A program made the position numbers and the translations under genes. The notes under the pieces were generated by a model. That model saw nothing but the letters and a program-made list of their open reading frames with translations. It was not told where the DNA came from and ran no database searches. Below, piece after piece: positions 18,715 to 29,137 of a stretch of DNA of 64,000 nucleotides (positions within the stretch are counted from its first letter, which is position 1; each line of letters opens with the position of its first letter). The DNA lies in contig NZ_JAJDOO010000024.1 in NCBI RefSeq assembly GCF_020595055.1, positions 1-64,000 on the forward strand. The letters run 5' to 3'. The stretch is from Desulfosporosinus shakirovi (GTDB taxonomy: Bacteria; Bacillota; Desulfitobacteriia; Desulfitobacteriales; Desulfitobacteriaceae).

Positions 18715-18750
18715 AAAAAAAGAAGGGGCTAATCAAAGACCCCTCCTTAA
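18715..18750 (-). terminator. Terminator after the CoA-transferase operon
   Basis: On the minus strand AGGGGTCT pairs with AGCCCCT around a short loop and is followed by CTTTTTTT. It lies about 65 nt after the CoA-transferase stop and closes the hbd-to-CoA-transferase operon. The stretch to the CPBP gene holds nothing else I can support. Confidence 0.7.
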
Positions 18751-18813
18751 CCCTTCAGGTAAAGGAACTAATAGGTATTCTGCTCATTTAATATGATGCC
18801 CTATATTTAAGAA

Positions 18814-20142
18814 CTATGCAAGCTTACGCCAAATTTTAAGATCTCTAGCCTCAGCCATCAGAGCTTCCCGGAAATCAGGGTGAGCAATTGAAATCAACGC
18901 TTCAGCACGTTGCCAAGTAGACAACCCTTTAAGATTAACTTTTCCAAACTCTGTGACCACAAACTGTACGGTTGGACGAGTATCCGTAATTGCGGAACCC
19001 ATCGTCATTTGTCCTTTAATGCGAGAATGCCATTGCCCGCTTTTATCCTTATAGGTGGAAGGTAAGCAGATGAAGCTTTTCCCCCCTTTGGAATTATAAG
19101 CAGCTTCCACGAAATCAAGTTGCCCCCCTGCGCCGCTAATCATGCTGGGTCCAGCTGATTCTGAACAAACTTGGCCAGTTAAATCAATTTCTAAAGCACT
19201 GTTGATAGAAATTAGTTGGTCATTTTGAGAAGCAATAAAAGGATGATTGGTGTAATCCACTGGATAACCTGCTAACGAAGGGTTATTCCGAAGAAAGTCA
19301 TAGAGTTTCTGTGTGCCGGCCGCGAAAGCATAGACGATTCTTCCTCTGTCAAGTTGCTTGCGCATCCCAGTAACCTTCCCTGCTTCCACCATATCCACAA
19401 ATCCGTCAACAAACATCTCTGTGTGAATGCCCAGGTCTTTAAGATCTGATTCAGCAATCATTTTACCTAAGGCATTCGGCATTCCGCCGATACCCAATTG
19501 AATACAAGCGCCGTCCATAATTTCAGGCAATACATACTCGGCAATTTGCCTATCAAGTTCAGAAGCAGATGCCGAAGGTAAGATAGGAAGTCCTCGGTGT
19601 CCTCCCTCAACAACAAAATCCACCTTTGAAATGTGAACTGCATGATCATACCCGCCATGAGTGCTGGGCATATCCTCGTTAACTTCTACTATGACAGCAC
19701 GTGCCTTTTCAATAGCTGCAGCGTAGTGAGAAACCGTAACTCCAAAACTGAAATATCCATGTGCATCCATGGGAGCTACTTGAATAGCCACAACATCCGT
19801 TTTTACATTTTCACGTAAATACCGTGGTAATTCTGAATATTTGAGGGGGATATAATAAGCCCGACCATTTTGAACCAATTTACGTTCGCGTCCGCCAAGA
19901 TGCCAGCTATTCCATGTAAAATGCTCACCGGTTGGATCACATTCCATACAAGTCACTGGAGTAATAATTACGCCGCCACGCAAATTAACATCATAAAGTT
20001 CATCTTTACGACGGGCCAAAGCCTCATCAAGTAACCCGGGCATACTTGCAGCCCAAGCAAACTCAATCCAGTCACCGCTGCGAATTACTTTTACTGCTTC
20101 ATCTGCTGAGACACACTTTTTCCGATACTCTTCCATATACAT
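18814..20142 (-). CDS. Acetyl-CoA hydrolase/CoA-transferase (4-hydroxybutyrate CoA-transferase type)
   Basis: Family I CoA-transferase-like enzyme that moves CoA between acetyl-CoA and another short acid such as butyrate. Seen: GIGGMPNALG, IHTEMFVDGFVD (the glutamate is the likely catalytic residue), and SGAGGQLDFVEAAY before a conserved SKGGKSF. About 442 aa with ATG at 20142, chosen because GGGGGAT lies 5 nt upstream; the frame extends further but without a ribosome site. Last gene of the hbd operon. Inference: it activates incoming fatty acids or conserves energy on exit of acetate. Substrate not determinable. Confidence 0.87.
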   Translation of the reverse strand: MYMEEYRKKCVSADEAVKVIRSGDWIEFAWAASMPGLLDEALARRKDELYDVNLRGGVIITPVTCMECDPTGEHFTWNSWHLGGRERKLVQNGRAYYIPLKYSELPRYLRENVKTDVVAIQVAPMDAHGYFSFGVTVSHYAAAIEKARAVIVEVNEDMPSTHGGYDHAVHISKVDFVVEGGHRGLPILPSASASELDRQIAEYVLPEIMDGACIQLGIGGMPNALGKMIAESDLKDLGIHTEMFVDGFVDMVEAGKVTGMRKQLDRGRIVYAFAAGTQKLYDFLRNNPSLAGYPVDYTNHPFIASQNDQLISINSALEIDLTGQVCSESAGPSMISGAGGQLDFVEAAYNSKGGKSFICLPSTYKDKSGQWHSRIKGQMTMGSAITDTRPTVQFVVTEFGKVNLKGLSTWQRAEALISIAHPDFREALMAEARDLKIWRKLA

Positions 20143-20281
20143 TGTTACATCCCCCTTCTGCTCCCCAATTACTAATCTATAAAAACGCTTTAATTTCAAG
20201 TTGGAAGTGAACCTTAGAACAACTCATCTTTAAATGTAGAAATGTAACACAGGAATATAAACGTAGAACAGTCGTCCAGGA

Positions 20282-21460
20282 TTAGCGTTCTACGACTAAA
20301 GCGATCCCCTGACCACCGCCGATACAAAGTGTTGCCAATCCGAGATGTGCGTTGCTGCGCTTCATTTCGTGCAGCAACGACACGAGAATACGTGTTCCTG
20401 AAGCTCCAACCGGATGGCCCAGAGCAATGGCCCCACCATTAACATTCGTCTTAGCCATGTCCAGTTTCAACTCTTGAGCGACTCGCAAAGTTTGGGAAGC
20501 AAAAGCCTCGTTAGCCTCAACAAGATCGATCTCTTCAATTTTCAGCCCAGCCTTTTCCAAGGCTTTACGGCTGGCAGGGATAGGGCCCGTCCCCATGATT
20601 TTGGGATCTACGCCGGCTGAAGCCCATGATTTAATGGTTGCCAAGGGTGTTATGCCCAGTTCCTCTGCCTTTTCTTTCGACATAATAACCAGGGCAGCAG
20701 CTCCGTCATTAATCCCCGAAGCATTGGCGGCGGTAACGGTTCCATCCTTTTTAAAGGCTGGCCGCAATTTGGCAACAGCTTCGTAGGTGGCTCCAAAGCG
20801 CGGAAATTCATCTTGAGAAACAACTACCGGATCCCCTTTGCGTTGGGGAATGAACACAGGTACTATTTCCTCCTCAAACTTTCCGGCTTTTGTAGCAGCC
20901 TCGCAACGATTTTGACTGGAAACTGAATAACGATCTTGTTCCTCGCGAGAAATGCCAAACTGTTCCGCAATATTTTCAGCCGTAATGCCCATGTGAATCT
21001 TGTCAAAGGCATCTGTTAAGCCATCGTTAACCATGGAATCCACGATAGTATCATTGCCCATTCTGTAACCGGTACGCGCTTTGGGCAACACATACGGAGC
21101 AAGGGACATACTCTCCATTCCACCTGCCACTACAATATCCGCATCCCCAACCATAATGGTTTGAGCGGCACAAACGATGGTTTTCAGTCCGGATCCACAT
21201 ACTTTATTCAGTGTCCAAGAGGGTACTTCTTGAGGGATTCCAGCCTTGATTGACGCTTGACGAGCGGGATTCTGTCCTAATCCGGCCTGTAAAACGTTAC
21301 CTAAAATAACCTCATCGACTTGCTCAGGGGTAATCCCTGCTCTTCTAATCGCTTCTTTGACAGCTATGGCACCTAAGTCGGCAGCAGGCATTTGCCCTAA
21401 TGTACCGCAAAAAGAACCGACAGGGGTACGAACCGCACTCACAATAACAACGTCTCTCAT
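20282..21460 (-). CDS. thl: Acetyl-CoA C-acetyltransferase (thiolase)
   Basis: Condenses or cleaves acetoacetyl-CoA/acetyl-CoA. Seen: nucleophilic cysteine in NKVCGSGLK (about residue 88), VEANEAFA, the [10 protein letters not shown] motif with its histidine, and the second catalytic cysteine in CIGGGQG near the C terminus. 392 aa, standard for the family. ATG follows AAGGAGAGG. Fourth in the operon, between the acyl-CoA dehydrogenase and the CoA-transferase, as expected for the last step of butyryl-CoA oxidation or the first of its synthesis. Confidence 0.93.
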   Translation of the reverse strand: MRDVVIVSAVRTPVGSFCGTLGQMPAADLGAIAVKEAIRRAGITPEQVDEVILGNVLQAGLGQNPARQASIKAGIPQEVPSWTLNKVCGSGLKTIVCAAQTIMVGDADIVVAGGMESMSLAPYVLPKARTGYRMGNDTIVDSMVNDGLTDAFDKIHMGITAENIAEQFGISREEQDRYSVSSQNRCEAATKAGKFEEEIVPVFIPQRKGDPVVVSQDEFPRFGATYEAVAKLRPAFKKDGTVTAANASGINDGAAALVIMSKEKAEELGITPLATIKSWASAGVDPKIMGTGPIPASRKALEKAGLKIEEIDLVEANEAFASQTLRVAQELKLDMAKTNVNGGAIALGHPVGASGTRILVSLLHEMKRSNAHLGLATLCIGGGQGIALVVER

Positions 21461-21536
21461 TGATTAGTCCTCTCCTTCTGCAACAGTGAATAGTCCGAAT
21501 TTCTTAAATTACCTAAACCGAATTACTAGTTTACAA

Positions 21537-21560
21537 CGAAGCGCCTTTTTCGGCGCTTCG
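21537..21560 (-). other. Intercistronic hairpin between acyl-CoA dehydrogenase and thiolase
   Basis: Perfect 9-bp stem CGAAGCGCC/GGCGCTTCG with a 6-nt loop in the gap between two operon genes. There is no strong T run on the minus strand after it, so it may be an RNA-processing or mRNA-stability element rather than a full terminator. Confidence 0.5.
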
Positions 21561-21580
21561 CTAAGTATTAATTAAATCTT

Positions 21581-22720
21581 CTATTTAAGAATATTTGCGC
21601 TAATGACGATCCGTTGAATTTCGTTGGTTCCTTCATAAATCTCGGTGATTTTAGCATCACGCATCATGCGCTCAGCTGGATACTCCCGCGTATATCCATA
21701 TCCACCGTGCAGTTGAACACCCATTGTGGTTACCGCCATAGCAGTCTCGGAAGCGAAAAGTTTAGCCATGGCAGAAGCTTTGCCAACAGGTTTATGTTGA
21801 GATGCTAAATATGCCGCTTGATAAACAAGGAGACGGGCTGCTTCAATTTGTGTTGCCATGTCTGCCAGTTTAAACTGAGTATTTTGGAACTCAGAAATGG
21901 CTTTGCCAAACTGAACTCTTTCCTTGGTATATTTCATGGCTTGCTCATAAGCCCCTTGGGCGATACCTAAGGCTTGGGAAGCGATCCCGATTCGACCAAA
22001 GTCAAGTGTTTGCATGGCGATTTTGAAGCCTTGTCCTTCTTGACCGAGCAAGTTCTCAGCAGGAACCCGGACATCTTCAAAGACTAATTCATAGGTGGCT
22101 GAAGAACGAATCCCCATCTTCTTTTCTTTTTTGCCAAAGGAGAAACCCGGCATTCCTTTTTCCAGAATAAAGGCGGCAATCCCCCGATTTCCTTTGCTCT
22201 TATCCATTTGAGCAGTGATCACATAGACATCGGCATAGTATGCATTGGTTATAAAACATTTAGTGCCGTTTATGATGTAATCATTGCCATCACGAACAGC
22301 CATCGTCCGAGTTCCTGAAGCATCGGATCCAGCCATAGGCTCTGTCAAACCGAATGCTCCGAGCTTCTCCCCAGTAGCCAACGGAACTAAGTATTTCTTT
22401 TTCTGCTCTTCAGTTCCAAACAAGGCAATTGGATTGGCACACAGACTGGCATGGGCAGAAATAGTTACTCCCACCGATGCATCGACGCGAGAAAGTTCTT
22501 CGACTGTAATAGCATAGGAAATATAGTCCGCGCCAACGCCGCCGTACTCTTCAGGAAATGTAACACCTGCCAGGCCCAGATCTCCAGCCTTTTTCCATAT
22601 ATCTACAGAAAATTCTTCGGTCTCATCGCGTTCTTCTGCTCCCGGGCCGCATTCTTTCTCAGCAAAATCCCGAACCATTTTACGCATCATGATATGGTCT
22701 TCGGTTAAATCAAAATTCAT
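21581..22720 (-). CDS. bcd: Butyryl-CoA-type acyl-CoA dehydrogenase
   Basis: FAD enzyme interconverting short-chain acyl-CoA and enoyl-CoA. Seen: N-terminal helical domain, [11 protein letters not shown] substrate/FAD loop, [11 protein letters not shown], the [13 protein letters not shown] stretch and the catalytic glutamate in [10 protein letters not shown] near the C terminus. 379 aa from ATG 22720, which starts MNFDLTEDH as in relatives and has AGAGG 9 nt upstream. No electron-transfer flavoprotein genes are seen in the window, so electrons must go to an ETF encoded elsewhere. Confidence 0.93.
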   Translation of the reverse strand: MNFDLTEDHIMMRKMVRDFAEKECGPGAEERDETEEFSVDIWKKAGDLGLAGVTFPEEYGGVGADYISYAITVEELSRVDASVGVTISAHASLCANPIALFGTEEQKKKYLVPLATGEKLGAFGLTEPMAGSDASGTRTMAVRDGNDYIINGTKCFITNAYYADVYVITAQMDKSKGNRGIAAFILEKGMPGFSFGKKEKKMGIRSSATYELVFEDVRVPAENLLGQEGQGFKIAMQTLDFGRIGIASQALGIAQGAYEQAMKYTKERVQFGKAISEFQNTQFKLADMATQIEAARLLVYQAAYLASQHKPVGKASAMAKLFASETAMAVTTMGVQLHGGYGYTREYPAERMMRDAKITEIYEGTNEIQRIVISANILK

Positions 22721-22791
22721 ATGAATCAATCCTCTCATTTATAAATCTTTTTCATGTCTCACCTAAAGGCTCGTCTTTTAAGATTGAAAGT

Positions 22792-23574
22792 TTATTTTCC
22801 TTCAAAGACGGGTTTACGCTTTTCTAAAAAGGCACCGCATCCCTCGGTTTGATCTTGTGTGCTGAAAGTCAGTCCAAAAACTTCCGCTTCGTAGGCTTGG
22901 GCACTATCTATGTCCATATTCATACCGCGTTGGATCGCACTCTTACTTAACTGAACTGCTGCAGGTGCCCTTCCGGAAATTCGTTTCGCAAGCTTTAGAG
23001 CTTCTTCCATGAGAGTATCTAAGGGATAGACTTTATTCACTAATCCGATACGATGGGCCTCTTTAGCATCAATAACGTCTCCGGTAAATAGTAACTCACT
23101 GGCTATGCCAGTGCCGACTAAACGAGGTAAACGCTGAGTCCCACCAAATCCGGCTGTAAGTCCGAGGGTTACTTCCGGTTGGCCAAACTTTGCATTCTCA
23201 CCAGCCATCCGAATATCACAGGCCATAGCCAATTCGCAACCACCTCCTAAAGCGAATCCATTGATGGCTGCAATTACCGGCTGTGGCATTAATTCAAGTT
23301 TTCGGAAGGTTGCATGCCCCAGTAGGGCAAAGCGGCGGCCTTCTATTGCATTAAACTCTTTCATCTGAGAAATATCTGCCCCAGCGATAAAGGCCTTTTC
23401 CCCACTGCCTGTAATAATTACAGCTTTGACACCGGAATCACTCCCCAACTCATCGAGCACAGCGGATAGTTCCTTCAAGGTGTCACTGTTTAAGGCATTT
23501 AAAGCCTTTGGGCGATTAATGGTTAGAACCGCGACGGCACCGTTCTTTTCCAGTAACAGATTGGTATAGTTCAT
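22792..23574 (-). CDS. crt: Enoyl-CoA hydratase (crotonase)
   Basis: Hydrates crotonyl-CoA to 3-hydroxybutyryl-CoA or the reverse. Seen: oxyanion-hole region AFIAGADISQMKE, GFALGGGCELAMACDIR with the conserved glycine and first catalytic glutamate, and FGQPEVTLGLTAGFGGTQRLPR carrying the second glutamate (quoted only in part as family hallmark). 260 aa, standard length. ATG is preceded by AAGGAGGG. Second gene of the operon, 27 nt after hbd. Confidence 0.93.
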   Translation of the reverse strand: MNYTNLLLEKNGAVAVLTINRPKALNALNSDTLKELSAVLDELGSDSGVKAVIITGSGEKAFIAGADISQMKEFNAIEGRRFALLGHATFRKLELMPQPVIAAINGFALGGGCELAMACDIRMAGENAKFGQPEVTLGLTAGFGGTQRLPRLVGTGIASELLFTGDVIDAKEAHRIGLVNKVYPLDTLMEEALKLAKRISGRAPAAVQLSKSAIQRGMNMDIDSAQAYEAEVFGLTFSTQDQTEGCGAFLEKRKPVFEGK

Positions 23575-23601
23575 GTATTTTGCCCTCCTTACAGGTTGGA
23601 G

Positions 23602-24447
23602 TTAAGCATTGTATTTATAGAAGCCGCGACCGGATTTCCGTCCAAGCCAGCCCGCCTTGACATATTTTCGGAGTAATGGGCATGGGCGATATTTATCGCC
23701 TAATCCCTCATGAAGGACTTCCATAATAGATAGAACCGTGTCCAAGCCGATTAAATCTCCTAACGCTAAGGGACCCATCGGATGATTCATACCTAATTTC
23801 ATGACATTATCAATTGCCTCGACAGAGGCTATTCCTTCATAAAGCGTATAGACAGCTTCGTTAATCATGGGAATTAAGACCCTATTAGCAACAAAACCTG
23901 GGGCATCGTTGACTTCCACAGGGGTTTTACCCATTTTTAAGCTGAGATCTTCGATTGTTTTATACACTTCATCACTGGTGGCAAGGCCTCGAATAACCTC
24001 TACCAACTTCATTACCGGAACGGGATTCATGAAGTGCATCCCAATGACTCGATCCGGCCGTTTTGTAAAAGCGGCAATCTCGGTAATTGGTAATGAAGAG
24101 GTATTAGTGGAGAGAATTGTATTTTTTGGGCTTATGACATCCAATTGGGAGAAAATCTGGGCCTTTATTCCCATATTCTCTATTGCCGCTTCAATCACTA
24201 AGTCAGCTGATACCGCATCTTGCAGAGAAATTGATTTAGTAATACGACCTAAAATCAGGTCCTTTTCTTCCGCCTTAAGTTTTCCCTTTTCTATACTTCG
24301 GCTAAGATTCTTATCAATAATTCCGAAACCCCTGTTCACAAATTCCTCTTTAATGTCATTTAAAATGACTGAGTAACCTGCTTGGGCAGCAACTTGGGCG
24401 ATTCCACCACCCATCTGTCCAGCTCCGATAACCATAATAGTCTTCAC
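23602..24447 (-). CDS. hbd: 3-hydroxybutyryl-CoA dehydrogenase
   Basis: NAD(P)-dependent oxidation of 3-hydroxybutyryl-CoA to acetoacetyl-CoA, or the reverse. Seen: N-terminal Rossmann motif [21 protein letters not shown], the [13 protein letters not shown] motif with the catalytic histidine, and [10 protein letters not shown]. 281 aa, full length. GTG start with GGGAGG upstream. First gene of its operon, about 60 nt downstream of the transcription start expected from the sigma-54 promoter. Confidence 0.94.
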   Translation of the reverse strand: MKTIMVIGAGQMGGGIAQVAAQAGYSVILNDIKEEFVNRGFGIIDKNLSRSIEKGKLKAEEKDLILGRITKSISLQDAVSADLVIEAAIENMGIKAQIFSQLDVISPKNTILSTNTSSLPITEIAAFTKRPDRVIGMHFMNPVPVMKLVEVIRGLATSDEVYKTIEDLSLKMGKTPVEVNDAPGFVANRVLIPMINEAVYTLYEGIASVEAIDNVMKLGMNHPMGPLALGDLIGLDTVLSIMEVLHEGLGDKYRPCPLLRKYVKAGWLGRKSGRGFYKYNA

Positions 24448-24518
24448 ACTTAATCCTCCCTTATGTTTTTAATTACAAAGACCGTTTATAGGTGATTAGG
24501 AATCTTACTGAATAATCT

Positions 24519-24534
24519 TGCAATTAACATGCCA
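24519..24534 (-). promoter_or_regulatory. Sigma-54 promoter of the hbd operon
   Basis: TGGCATGTTAATTGCA matches the -24/-12 consensus (TGGCAC-N5-TTGCA) with one mismatch and exact spacing. It points at hbd 70 nt away. The adjacent upstream gene encodes a sigma-54 activator. Confidence 0.85.
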
Positions 24535-24628
24535 ACGAATATTCAGTATCTTTGGATAATTTAGTATTCGCTGATATCAAGCTTCTGAGCGTTTAACTCG
24601 ATTGATGCTACAAATCTTCAAAAAATAA

Positions 24629-24656
24629 ATATATGTACACATTAGTATACATATAT
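24629..24656. promoter_or_regulatory. Proximal activator-binding palindrome, hbd operon
   Basis: Arms ATATATGTA and TACATATAT separated by 10 bp, 95 bp upstream of the -24 element. It aligns with the site 93 bp upstream of the other sigma-54 promoter (shared pattern ATAyATGTrCACATTwGT then wTACA). Candidate enhancer site for the PAS/AAA+ activator. Confidence 0.6.
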
Positions 24657-24700
24657 CACTCAAGAACTCTACAGTCTGTACTACTGCTGATGTTAAACAC

Positions 24701-24736
24701 TGTCTACAAAAAGATACACTTATCAAAAAGTAGACA
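24701..24736. promoter_or_regulatory. Distal activator-binding site, hbd operon
   Basis: Inverted repeat TGTCTAC-N22-GTAGACA, 167 bp upstream of the -24 element. Its minus strand carries TCTACTTTTTGATA-N2-TGTAT, which recurs at the distal site of the second sigma-54 operon (19 of 21 positions). Confidence 0.55.
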
Positions 24737-24763
24737 TACTTTAATTCCCTTTTTACCTATCTA

Positions 24764-26500
24764 TTACAACTTGTGCAATTGATGTTTAATTAGTTTCTTA
24801 TATAAGCCTGCCCTGGACAAACCCAAGGATTTTGCGGCCTGGACTTTATTTCCATTGGTATTTTTAAGCGCAATAATAAGAGCATCCTTTTCCACTTCAT
24901 TAAGAATCGTTTCTAACGTCCCTTCAACATAAGGACGCACATCATGACTAGCTATGATTTGCAGATAGCTTGGCAGATGCTTAAGTTCAATTTCAGTACC
25001 ATCAACCATGTTGAAGGCCCTTTCAATAATATTCTCAAGCTCTCGGATATTACCTGGCCAGCGATGTTTCTTCAAAACGTCTTTAGCCTCATCTGTAATT
25101 CCCGTCACTGATTGAGCAAACTGAAGATTAAACTTCTTAATAAATGTTTTAATCAGGATTCCTAGGTCATCTATCCTTTCTCGCAAGGGTGGAATCGTCA
25201 AGGTTACTACGTTTAAGCGATAATATAAGTCTTCGCGAAATTGTTTATCTCGAATCATCTCCTCGAGATCGCGATTAGTCGCAGCAACCAACCGGAAATC
25301 AACTTTATGAGATTTGTTACTTCCTAAGCGTTCCACTTCTCGTTCCTGAATTACCCTTAACAGCTTAGCTTGCATACTCATTTCCATGTCCCCAATTTCA
25401 TCCAGGAAAAGAGTTCCCCCATTAGCCAATTCAAACTTACCTATCTTTCCCCCTTTCCTTGCACCGGTAAATGCCCCTTCATCATAACCAAACATTTCAG
25501 ATTCGAGCAGATTCTCAGGTATGGCGGCGCAGTTCACTTTAATAAAGGGACCTTCGCTGCGGGAGCTTTGCGCATGCAACAGCAGAGCAAATAATTCTTT
25601 CCCTGTCCCGCTTTCTCCTCTTAGAAGTACAGTCGATCCAGATTTAGCCACGCGCAGAGTAGTTTGTATCAAAGAACTCATCATACGATTTTTACCATGC
25701 AACAGCTCGAGAGCTGAAGAATTGTTCTCCGACACTGTCCTCTTATAATAGTCCAGTTCAGAACGCAGAGAATCAATCTTTTTGGTTAAAGCATAGAGCT
25801 CGTTAACATCTTTGAAAACAACCTTACCTAAAGCGCCCACGATTTTACCGTCCTGCATAATCGGAACTCTGCTAGCGATTATTTCATGTCCATTTAGATC
25901 ATGTATGTATCCGTGCACTGGTTGGGCGGTTTCTAGTACTTCAGTAAATTTTGGATTATCGTAGATTTCAGTGATGGGTCTACCTACCAGTTCCTCTGGC
26001 TTTTGATCAAAAAAACTAGAAAATGCCTGATTCGTCATAGTAACAATTCCCTTTTTGTTCACCACGATGAGCCCGTCATAGGCTGTGTTTAGTACGACTT
26101 CAAGAATGCGTTGAAGTTGCTTGGTTTTCTCATGTTCGATTACTAAGCTGTCAAGGAAATTCTGCAGAATCGTAATGTCTTGAAATACAGCGACGGCCCC
26201 CACAAGTTCTCCATGAACATAGATTGGAGTTCGATTGCTTAATAAGATCGTATCATTAAGGGATAACCTCTGGGCTAGCTCAGCTATTCCAGTTTCGAAA
26301 ACCCTCATTAACCCAGTTTCAGGGAAATGACTGGTGATAGGTTGACCAGTAAGATTGGTGACTGGAATCTTAAGGATATTAAAAACTGCTCGATTAGCGT
26401 ACATAATCATACCTTGAGGATCAACAGCAATAATTGCATTATTTGTGTTATCTAATATTTCATCAAGGGTAACCGAAAAGTTTTGTCCCTCAAGCAACAT
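24764..26500 (-). CDS. PAS-domain sigma-54-dependent activator
   Basis: Enhancer-binding regulator. Seen in order: two PAS-type sensor domains in the first 240 residues; a coiled linker; AAA+ domain with GESGTGKELFA, the sigma-54 contact loop GAFTGA, LFLDEIGDM and a conserved arginine-finger region; a Fis-type helix-turn-helix at the C terminus (AAKSLGLSRAGLYKKL). 578 aa. ATG follows AGGAGG. It sits between the two acyl-CoA operons, both of which have sigma-54 promoters, so it very likely controls both. The signal sensed by the PAS domains (a small acid, acyl-CoA or redox state) is not deducible. Confidence 0.9.
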   Translation of the reverse strand: MLLEGQNFSVTLDEILDNTNNAIIAVDPQGMIMYANRAVFNILKIPVTNLTGQPITSHFPETGLMRVFETGIAELAQRLSLNDTILLSNRTPIYVHGELVGAVAVFQDITILQNFLDSLVIEHEKTKQLQRILEVVLNTAYDGLIVVNKKGIVTMTNQAFSSFFDQKPEELVGRPITEIYDNPKFTEVLETAQPVHGYIHDLNGHEIIASRVPIMQDGKIVGALGKVVFKDVNELYALTKKIDSLRSELDYYKRTVSENNSSALELLHGKNRMMSSLIQTTLRVAKSGSTVLLRGESGTGKELFALLLHAQSSRSEGPFIKVNCAAIPENLLESEMFGYDEGAFTGARKGGKIGKFELANGGTLFLDEIGDMEMSMQAKLLRVIQEREVERLGSNKSHKVDFRLVAATNRDLEEMIRDKQFREDLYYRLNVVTLTIPPLRERIDDLGILIKTFIKKFNLQFAQSVTGITDEAKDVLKKHRWPGNIRELENIIERAFNMVDGTEIELKHLPSYLQIIASHDVRPYVEGTLETILNEVEKDALIIALKNTNGNKVQAAKSLGLSRAGLYKKLIKHQLHKL

Positions 26501-26595
26501 TGGTCAAACCTCCTGCAATTTGATATTATCCAATAATTCGCCCCGAAAGAGATAATTCCTCCTTATTGACTATTCATCAAACATTAATGCTACTT

Positions 26596-26631
26596 CACAA
26601 AGCACCTCTTCAGTTGAAGAAGTGCTTTGTG
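26596..26631 (-). terminator. Hairpin after the second acyl-CoA dehydrogenase
   Basis: About 16-bp stem, CACAAAGCAC against GTGCTTTGTG with TCTTCA/TGAAGA inside, one mismatch and a 2-nt loop. No long T run follows on the minus strand, so it may slow rather than stop transcription into the activator gene. Confidence 0.5.
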
Positions 26632-26666
26632 CTATACCTTTTTTCTCATGCAGTCGGTCTGATTCT

Positions 26667-27806
26667 CTAAGCCCTCAGGTGCTTGGCCACAACAATTCTC
26701 TGAATTTGGTTTGTTCCTTCATAAATTTGGGTGATCTTTGCATCTCGCATATAGCGTTCAACTTTATACTCTTTGCAATAACCATAGCCTCCAAAAATTT
26801 GCACCGCATCTGCCGTCACCTTAACTGCCGTATCACTAGCAAACATCTTGGCCATCGAGGCTTGTTTACTGTAAGGAAATCCGGCCATCCTCAGAGAGGC
26901 CGCCTGGTAAACCAACAGTTTCGACGCTTCGATTTGAGTCGCCATATCTGCAAGCATGAATTGAATTCCTTGGAAATTACCGATGGCTTGTTTAAACTGC
27001 ACACGTTCTTGCGAATAAGCTAATGCCGCCTCCAGCGCTACTTCTGCTATCCCCAATGCTTGTGCGCCAATCCCGATCCGTCCGCCGTCCAGCAGAGCCA
27101 TCGCAACTTTGAAGCCTTGCCCTTCAGCGCCCAAAAGATTTTCTGCCGGAACTACAGCGTCTTCAAAAATTAATTCACAGGTTGCGGACCCATTCAGACC
27201 CATTTTTTCTTCTTTTTTCCCAACTTTAAATCCAAGTGTATCCTTATCGACCAGAAAAGACGATACCCCATGCGGCCCCTTCCCTCGATCTGTGGAAGCC
27301 ATGACTAAATAGACGTCCGCATAGCCTGCATTGGTGATAAAACGCTTTGATCCATTGAGGATGTAGTGGTCATCTTTTCGTATTGCAGTCGTTTGCAGAC
27401 TAGATGCGTCTGAACCGGCATTAGCTTCTGTCAAAGCGAAAGCTCCAATAAATTTACCGCTTGCCAGATTGGGAAGGTATTTTCTCTTTTGCTCCTCTGT
27501 TCCAAAATAAAGGATTGGAAAAGTTCCCACAGATGTATGCACTGCTAAGATAACGGCTGTAGAAGCACATCCTTTGGCGATTTCTTCAATAGCCAAAATA
27601 TAAGATAAGAAGTCCGAACCTGAGCCGCCGTATTCTTCCGGGATAGGTATCCCCATCAGTCCAAGCTCACCCATTTTTCGAATGGTTTTTAAAGGGTATT
27701 CATGGGTTTCATCAGTGATCATTGCTAAGGGAACGATTTCCTCTTGGACGAAATCGCGCACCATCTTCTGCATCATTAATTGATCATCATTGAATTGAAA
27801 ATCCAT
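26667..27806 (-). CDS. Short-chain acyl-CoA dehydrogenase, second copy
   Basis: Paralogue of the first acyl-CoA dehydrogenase. Seen: FALTEANAGSDASS, FITNAGYADVYLV, QIFGGYGYCKEY and the catalytic-glutamate motif IYEGTNQIQR. About 379 aa from ATG 27806, which begins MDFQFNDDQ like relatives and has GGAG just upstream; the open frame extends into the preceding thiolase gene but that part is not conserved-looking. It ends its operon, 41 nt after the thiolase. Differences in the substrate loop suggest a distinct acyl-CoA specificity from the hbd-operon copy, which is inference. Confidence 0.92.
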   Translation of the reverse strand: MDFQFNDDQLMMQKMVRDFVQEEIVPLAMITDETHEYPLKTIRKMGELGLMGIPIPEEYGGSGSDFLSYILAIEEIAKGCASTAVILAVHTSVGTFPILYFGTEEQKRKYLPNLASGKFIGAFALTEANAGSDASSLQTTAIRKDDHYILNGSKRFITNAGYADVYLVMASTDRGKGPHGVSSFLVDKDTLGFKVGKKEEKMGLNGSATCELIFEDAVVPAENLLGAEGQGFKVAMALLDGGRIGIGAQALGIAEVALEAALAYSQERVQFKQAIGNFQGIQFMLADMATQIEASKLLVYQAASLRMAGFPYSKQASMAKMFASDTAVKVTADAVQIFGGYGYCKEYKVERYMRDAKITQIYEGTNQIQRIVVAKHLRA

Positions 27807-27846
27807 TCTCTCCGCCCACTTTCGATCACAATTCCAGACTTTGTCC

Positions 27847-29034
27847 TTACTCTTCGTACACTTCCAACATGATTGCATCCCCTTGCGCTGCCCCGCTGCA
27901 AATCGCAGCAATCCCAATTCCGCCCCCACGACGGCGCAATTCATAAATTAAGGTCATAATGACTCTTGCTCCACTCGCCCCAATGGGATGCCCTAAGGCA
28001 ATAGCCCCTCCATTGACATTGACAATCGCCGGATCCCAGTTAGCAATCTTTTGACTTGTGAGGGCAACTGCCGCAAAAGCTTCATTGGCTTCAATTAAGT
28101 TAATATCCTGAATAGTCATGCCTTTTTGTTTGAGGAGTTTATTGATGGCCAGTCCTGGAGTTGTGGCAATATAGGCAGGTTCTTGTGCTACACTGGCATG
28201 CCCCAGTATTGTTGCCAGAGGTTTTTTTTCCATTTCACGTGCCTTTTCCTCACTCATTAAGACCATTGCACCAGCCCCATCATTTACCCCCGGGGCATTC
28301 CCTGCTGTAACAGTTCCATCTTTTAGAAAAATAGGTGGTAGCGCTGCAAGCTTTGCCAGAGTGGTATCTCGTCGAGGTCCTTCGTCTTTAGCAACGAAAA
28401 GTGCCTCCCCTTTTCGTTGCGGGATTTCCACCGCAGCAATCTCATCCACAAACTTTCCCTCTTCGATGGCCTTAGAGGCTAATTGTTGGGACCTCAGAGC
28501 AAATCCATCCTGTTCTCCACGTGAAATTCCATATTCTTCGGCTACAGTTGAGCCGTGTATTGCCATATGAACATTGTGAAAAGCACACCACAGTCCATCA
28601 TTTACCATCAAATCTATCAGGCTGTCATTTCCCATACGATAGCCAAAACGTCCCTTTGTCAAAGCAAATGGTGCATTAGACATACTTTCCATTCCACCGG
28701 CAATAATAACCTCCGCGTCTCCTGCGCGAATGATGGTTTCACCCAAGGTCACTGCTCGCATTCCGGAAGCACATACTTTGTTGATCGTCTCTGAGGTCAC
28801 TTCCATTGGGAGTCCGGCTTTGATACTCGCTTGCCGCGAGGGAATCTGTCCTGCTCCACCCTGGATAACCATTCCCATAAGAACATTATCTATCATATCT
28901 CCCTGAAGACCCGCACGTTTAAGCGCTTCCCGAATGACATGTGCTCCAAGATCTACCGCCGAAATATCCTTCAAACTTCCGCCCATTGTACCGAAAGGGG
29001 TTCTTGCTGCACTTACAATTACTGCTCTAGACAT
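27847..29034 (-). CDS. Thiolase, second copy
   Basis: Acetyl-CoA acetyltransferase family. Seen: [12 protein letters not shown] (nucleophilic cysteine), [25 protein letters not shown], and CSGAAQGDA near the C terminus, where the second catalytic cysteine sits in a less usual CSGAAQG context compared with the CIGGGQG of the other copy. 395 aa. ATG follows AAGGAG. It lies between the CoA-transferase and the acyl-CoA dehydrogenase. Could act on slightly longer or branched 3-ketoacyl-CoA; not determinable. Confidence 0.92.
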   Translation of the reverse strand: MSRAVIVSAARTPFGTMGGSLKDISAVDLGAHVIREALKRAGLQGDMIDNVLMGMVIQGGAGQIPSRQASIKAGLPMEVTSETINKVCASGMRAVTLGETIIRAGDAEVIIAGGMESMSNAPFALTKGRFGYRMGNDSLIDLMVNDGLWCAFHNVHMAIHGSTVAEEYGISRGEQDGFALRSQQLASKAIEEGKFVDEIAAVEIPQRKGEALFVAKDEGPRRDTTLAKLAALPPIFLKDGTVTAGNAPGVNDGAGAMVLMSEEKAREMEKKPLATILGHASVAQEPAYIATTPGLAINKLLKQKGMTIQDINLIEANEAFAAVALTSQKIANWDPAIVNVNGGAIALGHPIGASGARVIMTLIYELRRRGGGIGIAAICSGAAQGDAIMLEVYEE

Positions 29035-29137
29035 TTAATCGCTCTCCTTACTCATATTGCCGCGTTCCTCTCTACCAAAAATATTACCTCATTTTTCAGA
29101 ATATTTTCCAAAATCTATTTTAACATTTCATTAAGTT